From Lasioglossum baleicum (Eukaryota; Arthropoda; Insecta; Hymenoptera; Halictidae): 64,000 bases of DNA. Numbering within the stretch: position 1 is the stretch's first letter; each line of letters starts with the position of its first letter. The stretch covers positions 2,159,239 through 2,223,238 of the forward strand of contig NC_134946.1 of assembly GCF_051020765.1 (NCBI RefSeq). The letters are read 5' to 3'. The translations under genes were made by a program, and so were the position numbers. Shown in pieces: positions 54,767 through 64,000 of this stretch. A model generated the notes under the pieces. The model saw only the letters and a list, made by a program, of their open reading frames with translations, ran no database searches and was not told the origin of the DNA.

Positions 54767-56848
54767 ACGGGCACAGTGGAGCCGACATCGGTCGGAACTA
54801 TGACGTCAGAGGCATCGGGCCCGACCTTTCAAATGTGTGGGTAGGCTCGTCTGTGAGACCTTTCTAGCTTCGACCGACGTCGACCGACAGGACCCCCGCC
54901 GCGCGCTTGTATTTCGGTGCAGCGTTCACTTTAAATCATTTTCATGTCGCCAATTTTCAAGTATCGGTATTTTTAAGAACGGGTCCGCAAAGGGGACACT
55001 TGGGGCTATATTATCATTATTTTTATTTTTCCAATTTTCTGGCGGTATGATAGCAATGCGCCTGTTTAAAAAACAATTGCAAAATAAACTATGAAAATAA
55101 ATATTTTTCCAACTGAAATAATTTTTATTAAACACTCTTATGGTTTCACTATGCGCACCCAAAACTAAAATTGTCATTGTTTTGTTAGTTTGGCCGTTAT
55201 AATTTAATGAAAAAGTTGTGACACCTCATATTCCACGTCCGCGTAGAACCATCAATTTTCAAGATTTCAAAGAATTCTCTTTGAGATACGTTCATGACTT
55301 TTTCGGATTATAACGTTCATATTAACGTCCAGTTCTAAACGAAAAAAATTAATAATTAGTTTTGTATTTTTTATAATTTAGAGTAATGCACTCACCGCAC
55401 TGAATAATATCTATACTATAAATGTTTAGAAAATCAAGGAGTGCATATACATTATAACAACAAAGAAAGTAGAAAAAATTTTTTCCTTCAAATGGATGTC
55501 GCAGTTGTTTCCAATGTCAGCGTTTGTGCTTAGGCTCTATCTCTTATAATCTACATATGATCGATGTATTAATACTGTAATGTATTAATATTTTAATGTA
55601 TTTCAGTACATAGATTTTTGAAAATGACGTTACCATAGTAAACGAATTATTGCCACGGCTTGGGGATTTTGCACCACTGTGCGACGTACGATAGCGTAGC
55701 GGCTATCGCCACGTGCAATAAAACATTTGGCGCGTCCAATTCATAATTCTTTACTGTAAAGAAATTTTTAAATTACTTTACAACTGAGTTAAGTAAAGTA
55801 CAACTCGTGTTGTCCGAGAAAGTGCCGACTTCCAGCTCAATAGTAATGATCTGTCAATAAACCTCTTCATTGAGAACAGCCCCGGGAACGGGGCAATATT
55901 TGCTAGCACATACAAATTGGCGGAATTATAAATGCGGATAGGTATATTAATATACTAAATGAAAACACATAGACGAAGTAGTGAAGAATTTGTCTCTTTG
56001 AACAAGATAATAACACTCTCCAACAAATTTCAACTTTTTAAAAGTATTTCGATTCCCACTATGCGATTCTTATAGAGTTTTCCGTGCTGATTCCGAATCT
56101 GTTTTTCATTTTTTTTCTATACGTCCAGTTTTTGAGAAAATGGAGTTTAAAAAAAAGACATATTTTTCAACTTTAAACAAATATTGTGATGTTATTATAA
56201 AAGAACGTATCTCAAAGAGAATTCTTTGAAATCTTGAAAATTGATGGTTCTACGCGGACGTGGAATATGAGGTGTCACAACTTTTTCATTAAATTATAAC
56301 GGCCAAACTAACAAAACAATGACAATTTTAGTTTTGGGTGCGCATAGTGAAACCATAAGAGAGTTTAATAAAAATTATTTCAGTTGGAAAAATATTTATT
56401 TTCATAGTTTATTTTGCAATTGTTTTTTAAACAGGCGCATTGCTATTATACCGCCCGGAAATTGGAAAAATAAAAATAATGATAATATAGCCCCAAGTGT
56501 CCTCTGTGCTGACCGGTTTTTAAAAATACTGATACTTGAAAATTGGCGACATGAATATTATTTAAAGTGAACGCTGCACCGTCTGACGTAGGGCGAAAAA
56601 CGAAATCATTTGATTCTCCACCGGCGTCGGGACCCCATGGGGTTTGTCCATTGTTACCCTTCTCGAAGGTCTCGAAAAGGTTCGGCTCCCCGCTGAACTT
56701 GACCATTTTGCCCGATGTCGGCTCCACTGTGAGCACTTTTCGGTCGAAATCGGTCGAAAAGACACCAACACATGCTTCCCGAACGCTCGTCTGTGTGGGC
56801 AAAAGTCGGTCGTCGGGCGAAAACGGGTCCACTGTGCGCATACCCTCA
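54767..56848. mobile_element. Family X element, inverted relative, 2.1 kb
   Basis: Starts AGGGTACGGGCACAGTGGA and ends CCACTGTGCGCATACCCT. The left part is the inverse of 36378 downward (TCGGTCGGAACTATGACGTC, the CTTTCAAATGTGTGGGTAGG block). The right part matches the inverse of 32364-32700. The inner arms are inverted against each other (about 54915-55345 versus 56200-56590). No TA flanks are seen, unlike the 32.4 kb copy. Confidence 0.6.
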
Positions 56849-56849
56849 G

Positions 56850-57389
56850 AGTGGGGGACCGAGTCGGCTGAGCCAGCGGGGGAGAAACCGTCCACGGCCC
56901 ACGATTCTGGTATCACTGGGTGGGGGGAACGGGGCCCATGGGGTTCACGAATACCATCACGCCGCAGTGTTGCCAGATGAGGGGAGTCACGGTGAAATGA
57001 TGTACCCCTCTCTGATGACGGGGAATGAGTGGGGCGAATGGGAGACACGTTGCACTTGCGCGATGGGGACCGTGGAGTGTGCGCCTGCGCACGGTGCTGG
57101 AATGGGATAGTGGAAGGGGTAGGAGCAGAGTACATGACAGTACATGAGCGCCGTTTGGCGCTCATTCTGGCTTCACTGTCACACTGCCGCTGGTTCAGTT
57201 CCCAGTTCTCGTTTGCTTACCTCGGTCGTGATACGCTCTGTGGTTACACTCGCGAGTGCGGGCTGCGTTGCTGCATTTATCTATTGATTAGATTACGTGA
57301 GTTACGTGATTTACTTGGATTACGCGCACAACACGGAAGGAAGTTAATTTTAAATTTTTATATTGCTTCACCGGTTTCATTTTGCCCAA
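56850..57389. promoter_or_regulatory. GC-rich upstream region of the DUF4806 gene
   Basis: About 540 bp, GC-richer than its surroundings. It contains a GAGCGCC..GGCGCTC hairpin near 57148-57165. No TATA box is evident. Overlapping frames on both strands have no motifs. Likely promoter and leader of the gene starting at 57390. Confidence 0.35.
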
Positions 57390-58959
57390 ATGTCTTCGAG
57401 AATATTAAAAACGTCGACATCGCGAAAAGCATTTCGGGACTTAGGTCCTGCCCAAAGACGACGCATTTTAAAGGAAGTAAGATACAATTTGAATCGTTAT
57501 AAATCAGCAAAACCCGCTAACGTGAATCGCCCGGCAAGCAACCCAACGAATCCGAGCAACGCTTCGCAGAGGTTGCCTTCGCCGTCGCCGTTGCCGTTGC
57601 CTTCGCCGTTGCCTTCGCCGTTGCCTTCGCCGTTGCCTTCGCCGTTGCCTTCGCCTACGTTACCCAGCGTAGAAAGGTTGGTGCAAACGCTGACGGGCGT
57701 AGAGAAGGCGGTAAATCTCCCCCACCCATCACCCACCCACCCCTCCCCCTTTAGCTACTATTCCCTGCTCCCCCCTGCACCCAATCCCACCACAATACCA
57801 CAGGTGCACCCGCCTCCGACTCTCCCGTCGCTTCCTGCGGTGCCGAAACAGTAAGTTGCATAGATATTTTTAAATGTAGTAATAATTATAATTAAATTGT
57901 ATATATATACATATATATATGTGTATAGATATTTTTAAATGTAGTCATAATTATAATTAAATTTATATACATATATACATATAGTACATGGTGTAATGTT
58001 TGTGTATTTGTTTTAGAACGCAGGTTCAATTGCTGCAGGCCGTTCTGCAGCAGCTCGATGCTATAAACGGGCGGTTCAATGAGATGAACGAGCGGTTTAA
58101 TGAGATGAACGGGCGGTTCGACGAAATGAGCGGGTGGCTCAATGAGATGAACGGGCGGCTCGAATATCTCGAGAACCAGGAGTGAGTCATCCTCAGAATT
58201 AGTTGAAATCATATATTTCTGGAAAAGTTGGTCCATTTATTAATTTTTCTTTGCTCCCACCATGAACAGTGCGCAACGTCGGGCCATGCAGGCCGAACAG
58301 CAGGCAGTGCCCCCGCACTTCCTGCCGTTTCAAACGGCAGAGGAGTTACTGGCGTTCGAGACCAGTCCAGAACCCGAATATGAGGGTGCGGTAAGTATAT
58401 TGTAATACAGATATAATAAAAGATATAATATGGAAACTAATGTTAATGTTTTTTTAGGTTGTCTACTTCGCCGCGTTAGGCGGGTATACGCCGAAAGAGG
58501 CGATCAATTCCTGCTTCAAGGTGGCAATGACCGATTCCTGCGCGACAGAGCATACGTGGCTCGGCGCATCTGGGAACAAACCATTGGCCTCCACGCGGAT
58601 AATGAGGGCGATATACGGTAAGCATTGTACATCGTTGACTTTGTTTAATTTCATTATAAATTCATTGTTTATCTTCATTAATTTATTGTTAATTCTTATT
58701 TATATTGATTCAAATGAATGTTACAGAGGCAACGCTGCGGAATCGCGGTTTCCCGCGGCTCCTCGAACGCGAATTCGAAAAGATCGCACAAAACGCGCTG
58801 AAGTCGGCGAAGGAACGACACCGAAAACGGATGACCGCCCTCGGGCACCACATCCCCTCCACCGCCACCACCGCCACCACAATGGCAGTAAACAACGGGC
58901 GCAACCACTGGCGGAACACCACCATCAGCGGCAACAACGACGCCTCGGCGTCGTCGTGA
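57390..58959 (+). CDS. DUF4806 domain protein, 5 exons
   Basis: Exons 57390-57850, 58017-58181, 58270-58390, 58458-58617 and 58727-58959 join in frame (379 codons) across GT-AG introns. Residues 1-40 are basic (SRKAFRDLGPAQRRRILKEV). Residues 60-150 are Pro-rich with PSPL repeats. Residues 155-208 form a coiled coil built of MNGRFNE heptads. Residues 227-312 match the DUF4806 pattern (LPFQTAEELLAFE, FAALGGYTPKEAINSCFKVAM, TWLGASGNKPLAS). The C-terminus is basic, then Thr/His/Asn-rich. DUF4806 proteins are multiplied in insects and their function is unknown. The stop at 58957 overlaps a good donor (TCGTC|GTGAGT), so a further exon is possible. Confidence 0.75.
57577..57652 (+). repeat. 12-bp coding minisatellite (PSPL)
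   Basis: TTGCCTTCGCCG-type units, about six in a row, encode Pro-Ser-Pro-Leu repeats in exon 1 of the DUF4806 gene. Confidence 0.9.
58060..58165 (+). repeat. 21-bp coding repeat (heptad)
   Basis: Five imperfect copies of an ATGAACGGGCGGTTCAATGA-type unit encode M-N-G-R-F-N-E heptads, so the coiled coil grew by tandem duplication. Confidence 0.9.
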
Positions 58960-59089
58960 GTAAGTTAATTACCGTATATTATAATAAAAGTAAGTATATG
59001 TAATCTATTAAGCAAATCTTTATTTTTTTAGGTTTTTTTTTAGGTTGGCCACTTTGTTGGTCAACGCGGCGACATAGTGGAATAGGCCT

Positions 59090-59929
59090 ACTGGGGATAC
59101 CACTGAAAAAAAAACGCATTGACAATAGTACCTCCGTGGTAATGTGGAAATCTATTGGAATCTGAGGAAAAGTATAATGTGCTGTCCAGGGAAGGAGGGA
59201 GCAGGAAGCTGCGACGAAGAGGAAGGCTTCTAATTTGCTGGTGTGGTACGTATAACAACATTCTGAACAACTTTTCTCTGTACATCTACCCGTCGCTCGG
59301 ACTTAGTTTCCGAGATAATTGCAAAAAACTGTAGCTAGTACTGATTGTGTGTGAATTGAGTTTTTCCGTATTCGTGCACGCTCCGTGGCAATGTGTAAGC
59401 CTGCTCCGGCGCGGCGTCAGTTTACTGTTTTTGTAAACACGTTGCGGAGATCAGAAAGAAAACAGGGTCTCACTTTGGGCATACATATATGTATATAAGA
59501 CGAGCATGCTATTTTCAGAGACTACTCCTGGATTTTCGTCTGCGTGGTCGGCCGGCCGGTCCTCTCCACCTCCTCCACCACCAAATCCAAACTAATTCTG
59601 ACCGCATGATTTTTGCATTCTATATAGCCTTCATACAGAATTTGAACTAGTAATGAAAAATCATGCGATCAGAATTAATTAGTATTAGGTGATATATGAA
59701 AATGCGAATATCTCGAAAACAAAAAGCGACCCCCCTATATTGGAAAAGGAAAAAGTTGTTCAAAATGTCAAAATCTATAACATATTTTAATTTCATCAAA
59801 ATCGGAGAGGAGTGCCTCTTTATAAATAATTGCCAAAACTTCTTTTGTTTATAACTTTTTAATAAAAAACGAGCGCCGGCTAAAACTTCTCGAGTGTGAC
59901 TCAGAATGTTGTCCTTGACAACATATGTC
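59090..59929. mobile_element. M2-family palindromic remnant
   Basis: GAACAACTTTTCTCTGTACAT and GTCGCTCGGACTTAGTTTCC near 59270-59310 are inverted against AAAAGTTGTTCAAAATGT near 59750. ATCAAAATCGGAGAGGAGTG follows at about 59797. It is related to 9290-9895. The middle holds unrelated DNA. The stretch after 59830 is cut by the solo LTR at 59930. Confidence 0.5.
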
Positions 59930-61002
59930 TGTTACGTCCCGGAGTCTGACTTTTCCGAAACTATCGTTCCGCGACCCATTCCCCTTACTGGACGCTCTCA
60001 AATGCGATACAACCTTTTGTCCACGCGGCACGTTACGTCCGACGTATGACTGGGAACCACGACTTCGCGAACATGCGTATTCTACTTAACGCTTACAGTA
60101 GATTCGCCCAAAGCGGCGGACGAGAGCAGAGATACCTGAGACGGCGCGAATCTTCGCAGGGAAATATTTAGCGACTTATGGGACAGTTGAGTATGACGAT
60201 CGATGAATACAGGCAGGCTTCGTTTATGCGAACTGCTTTCGTTGCTCTTTGTCGCCTGCAGTCGAATCAGGCTGGATCGTCGTAGGGAGGACGATGATCC
60301 TCACTCGTCCTGGGAAGATCACGTCGTCGGTGATCCTCGGTTGACGGGAGATACCCCGCTGTTGTCCTCCGTCGACAATAGCAACGAACGCGAATTGAAT
60401 AGGAGAGTATCGCAAGCGCGAGGATGTAGGGACAAGGACTAACAATAAGCGAGACTCACTTATTAAATTAATAACTGGGAATATATTTGTAACGTATGAA
60501 ATGGAATTACAATGAATTAGAAGCGCGTGATATAGCAGGACCGCTCAAAAGGCGGATGAGAGTGAGGACTCGTCGGAGTCCGGACCGGGACATCTAGGAG
60601 GCGACGAGCCTCGCTGGAGTCTTGAACGAACGTGACAGACTGGCTTTCCGAATTGAACTGAACTAACTGAACTCTTTTTAGGATCGTGAGGTCGAATACA
60701 TAGGTGTCTTATCTTCTACGCGATGTCTCGTTAGACATAACGCTACGGATGTTATGAGAAGCGCGATTAATGATTACGGTGAATGCTACGTGATACTGCT
60801 ACGGGGAATACATTAAGATATGATTATTATACAAGGGTTAAGATAAGAATGGGTGTATGGTATGAGGTGAGAATCGGATCTGATGAACGGAGCGAAGTAT
60901 GACTACTTATAACTAATGAATATTCTTAATAATTACGGTTACAATATCCTACTCTTATTAACTATGCTTATAACCTATGGCAACACGTCAGCAGACGTGA
61001 CA
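59930..61002. mobile_element. Solo LTR, 1073 bp
   Basis: Begins TGTTACGTCCCGGAG and ends GCAGACGTGACA, flanked by an exact 5-bp duplication ATGTC (59925-59929 and 61003-61007). No coding region. Its start resembles the inverse of the end of the solo LTR at 39901-41536, so the two families may be related. Confidence 0.82.
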
Positions 61003-61007
61003 ATGTC

Positions 61008-61278
61008 AAGATCAAGGTCATCGGAGATGCTTCCCCTAAAGTAAATATTTACCAAATTTTTTCCACGTGTTCTTTTTCATTTTCGGGAACGGGTAAAAAT
61101 CACTGAGAGCCAGGGCCGGACTGTAGGGTGGATGCTTTAAACTTTAAACCTTCGAAGCCTGGCGGGGGGGGGGGGGGGCTTGGCCCACCAAGAAAAAGGA
61201 AATAGAACACTGGATAATTGATCAAACTGTAGAACAGCTGCTTCCTCTCCGTTTTCGATGATTTTTGGATATGTTATA
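61008..61278. other. Stretch with poly-G run
   Basis: Contains the continuation of the M2-type target (AGATCAAGGTCATCGGAGAT) and a run of about 17 G near 61160. No gene. Confidence 0.5.
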
Positions 61279-62987
61279 AGGTGAAGTGCCCTATGCCTGG
61301 ACAGCATGTTTTTTCTATTCTTAATTTTATCACTTTAAATAAGCAAAAATAATTTTTTAACAGTTTTAACATACACAGTTCAGAGTTTGTAAAGTAATTT
61401 AAAATAAAAAAATCATTGTTTAGGTTAATATCTTAATTGTATTAACAAGAATAATTCAAACCTGGTGGTAGTTGGACATATTAAATCCAATCTAAGCTAG
61501 TACCTGGACAGAAGTAAACCCTACACCGGGACAAATTGAATTTACATATAATCTGCAACAGACATAGTGCTCCAAGCACTATGGCCGCTACGGGGAGCGA
61601 GACGCGCGACCGGAAGGAGTGGGGGTATTCCTTGAGAATGCCTCCGATCGATCAAAAATTTGCCCATGCCTGATCTATAACATCGAACTTTATTAAATCT
61701 TTAATGATGCACATCTGAATATATTATTATTGTATATTATACATTCTGCCCTTAATTTGTTGTGTAATTCTCTTTTTTCTTTCGTGTAAATTATTATTGC
61801 TTTCTTGTTCCTGTTCTTTTTTAATTTTGTATCTCTCTCTTTCCTGCTTTTTTTGACAAATGTTCTTCTTCTATAATTTTTTTTCTTGCTCCTTTTTTCA
61901 AGATCTTTCTTCTGTCTTCGACAGTACAGTTGGTGATCCTTCATTAGCATCCACCGAACTTAAAATTTTCATTCTAGAATGCGTGCTTTTTGGAATCTTA
62001 AACTGACCTACTGTATTGAGAGCTTGTACTTGTACGATGTACAACAGAATGAGGTTCTTGATTTCACTTCAATTTTTTATTTTTATTCAATCTTCTATTT
62101 TCCTTCAATCTGTCATTTTTAATAATATCCTTAGATTTTATGTACGCTTTCTCTTACTTTAATCCGTTTTTTTATGATACTTATTAATTACTTTTTTCGA
62201 CTGGAATCAAAAGTTTTGTTTCTAGTGATGGCCATTATCAAATTTAATTTTTAAAGCAAGTTTACAATCTGAAAAAAACATTTTTTAAGAGCTATGTCGA
62301 CATGAATAATTAATTTTTGAGGTTAGGTATTAATACTGATAGATTTATGACATAAAAATTAAGTATTATTAACGTCAAAGCCGGAACACATTTTCTACAT
62401 TCGTTATACAAGCTAATAGAAGACTACTTATACGTACATTTAGTTAAATAATTCGCAAACAATGCGTTGATTTTATTCACAAACACGTGTCCGGCTTCAG
62501 GCGTAAGCACATTGCGTATAAGCTTAGTTAGAGTGGGACAGCTACTGTCATCGCGTCCCAGTATGGAGTACTTATATTTTAAACAATCCTAACCTTGGAC
62601 ATCTAATATTTGGATTAATAATTATTATTTACGTTAAGTTTGATTGCCAATTTATTTTAAAATATCAATATTATTATGCGTGATAATTATTTTTTGTCTG
62701 AGGGCTTAAATTATATCTTTTTTTCTAACAAAAATTCGAATTATAAATGCACATGATTCGCATGTAAATAGACTATTTTGTATACTGTTTTCAGATGAAC
62801 TTTGAATTTATTTTTAAATTTCAATTGATGTCATAATGAAATAATATTCACACCTACTTGTAGCTAAGAGGCCTCAGAATATATAATATAATTATTTAAT
62901 CTCTTAATTATTGATTTTACTATGAAAATTCAATTGTCCAGATTTAGGTATCACTTTTGGACTGTCCAGACTTAGGGCACTTCACCT
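61279..62987. mobile_element. TIR element with TA target, 1.7 kb
   Basis: Ends AGGTGAAGTGCCCTATGCC and GGGCACTTCACCT with TA at 61277-61278 and 62988-62989. The inner ends also share CCTGGACAG / CTGTCCAG, and CCTGGACAG recurs at about 61502. The only frame is a short Lys-rich one on the minus strand (61693-61950). It is probably a non-autonomous or decayed Tc1/mariner/pogo-type element. Confidence 0.7.
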
Positions 62988-63006
62988 TATGTAAAACTCA
63001 ACATTA

Positions 63007-63084
63007 TGTACAGGGTGTATAAAAAGTAATGGTCGACCCCTAGGACGGATGACCATTACTTTTTATACACCCTGTACATATGTA
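63007..63084. mobile_element. Mini-hairpin MITE
   Basis: ACAGGGTGTATAAAAAGTAA, then TGGTC, a 12-bp loop (GACCCCTAGGAC), and the inverse. The stem is about 30 bp with one bulge, plus flanking TGTA/TACA pairing. Its ends match the TACAGGGTGT class. Confidence 0.75.
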
Positions 63085-63332
63085 CATTAGCAATTATTGC
63101 ACCAGGCCACAAAATTTTATCTATTCAAATCGCCCCCCCCCCCAGAGTAAATCCTGAGTCCTGAGTGCGCGCCACTGGAGCGGATGCTTAGCCTGGATCA
63201 GATCTCACACCCATATATAGAAGAGAAAATATTCCTCTCCCGTGCCAGAGAGGGTCAGATCTCGCATCATTTTTAAGAAAGAAAAATTAACAGTTCTAAA
63301 AACAATCTCACTCTCTACGTCTAGATTTAATG

Positions 63333-63480
63333 CAGGACGTCCCAAAACTCCTGCACTTTCCGGAAATGGAAGGTTCCTGAGATCACTTGAAGCAACATTT
63401 TCCTTTGCAAAAATGGCGTCCGCGGCATTGTTAAGGAGTTACTAATGAAAACCATGCACCAATCAGCGGTCATTTGACAG
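63333..63480. mobile_element. Half copy of the CAGGGTGTCCCAAAA MITE
   Basis: The blocks CGTCCCAAAACTCC, TTCCTGAGATCACTTG, AACATTTTCCTTTGCA and a CACCAATCAG stretch follow the order in the left half of 36419-36784, diverged. The right half is missing. Confidence 0.6.
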
Positions 63481-64000
63481 TTGGCTCGCCGCGCCGCTCC
63501 GCATAGTGGGTAAAATCGACGTTCTAGCTGTTCACGCCTATTTCACCATTATTTCAATACATAAAGACCGCATTAAATAGGTCGTTGGATTCGTCTTGGC
63601 ATCAGCTATATCATTATTGAGTAGAAAATGTATAGTTATAAATAAATAATCAAGGTGACCACAATTTTTTATTAAAAAAAAAATTATTGAATTTTTTTGT
63701 ATTTAGATTTGTAGAAGACTGTGCACTGATTACTTTTTATATGAAACATTTTTTTGTCACACCACCGGAAATGTCTGAAAACTCGTGTGAATAATGAATA
63801 ATTTGGCCACGATTTCGATCGAACTCACCACTGTGCGCGTGTCACGCGACGCTTTAAACTATCATAACTTCGGGTGATGGATTATGATGGAGTTAAATTT
63901 TGCACGATCTTTTAGAGGAGATCTTGCCGAAAATGTTCCACTTTGTCAGAACATGGGAATCCCCGGGCATGACAACTTTATCCCTTGTCAAAGGTGAAAA
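63481..64000. other. Window end, no gene seen
   Basis: AT-rich DNA with no motif-bearing frame or terminal repeat. Confidence 0.4.

Noticed and set aside
56446..57165. 239-residue minus-strand frame
   Set aside because: Crosses the end of a family X element into GC-rich upstream DNA; no domain; low stop density is explained by GC content.

Overview
The window is eukaryotic and looks like an insect genome, most likely hymenopteran and possibly an ant. The grounds are short GT-AG introns, an AT-rich background, a SMYD4-type gene, a DUF4806 gene, and many TIR elements ending in ACAGGGTGTCCCAAAA. The species cannot be fixed from the sequence alone.

Only two host-type genes can be assembled. One is a SMYD4-like SET/MYND gene on the + strand (17558-21566, 11 exons, about 739 codons). 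The other is a DUF4806 protein gene on the + strand (57390-58959, 5 exons, about 379 codons). Almost everything else is mobile DNA, much of it nested or arranged as inverted repeats.

Bases 1-18279 form a nested giant palindrome. The outer arms (1-4525 and 13731-18279) carry an inverted copy of SMYD4 exons 1-3 with their upstream DNA. A second palindrome (2984-5574 / 6668-9276) has a TIR element, 5265-6975, at its exact centre. Smaller palindromes lie at 2454-2983/4745-5264, 9290-9895 and 9932-10625/12880-13561. These arms hold decayed Pif1-type helicase copies (Helitron-like) and a decayed hAT transposase.

17.5-21.6 kb is SMYD4, with nested TIR elements in its last intron. 21.75-25.04 kb is a 3.3-kb hAT-like transposon with an 8-bp target duplication and a nearly intact two-exon transposase. 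25.05-26.97 kb is a long palindromic TA-flanked element with a second element at its centre. 27-32 kb holds MITEs and remnants. 32.4-36.4 kb is a 4-kb TIR element (called family X here), with relatives at about 41.7, 50.5-53.7 and 54.8-56.8 kb. 38.1-38.6 kb is a very long ATT/AAT microsatellite. 39.90-41.54 kb is a solo LTR. 42.39-50.49 kb is a Ty3/Gypsy LTR retrotransposon with GTAT target duplications; it is inactivated by a 1.5-kb solo LTR inside integrase, a stop codon and loss of RNase H. 53.0-54.2 kb holds a GC-rich palindrome, a THAP-domain fragment and a Cys-rich fragment. 59.93-61.00 kb is a third solo LTR. 61.28-62.99 kb is a TA-flanked TIR element.

The most interesting structures are the element-centred palindromes whose flanks mirror each other with no direct target duplication, the Gypsy LTR array of hairpins with compensating stem changes, and a possible macro-like domain between reverse transcriptase and integrase. 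All calls are by eye; no alignment or database search was run.
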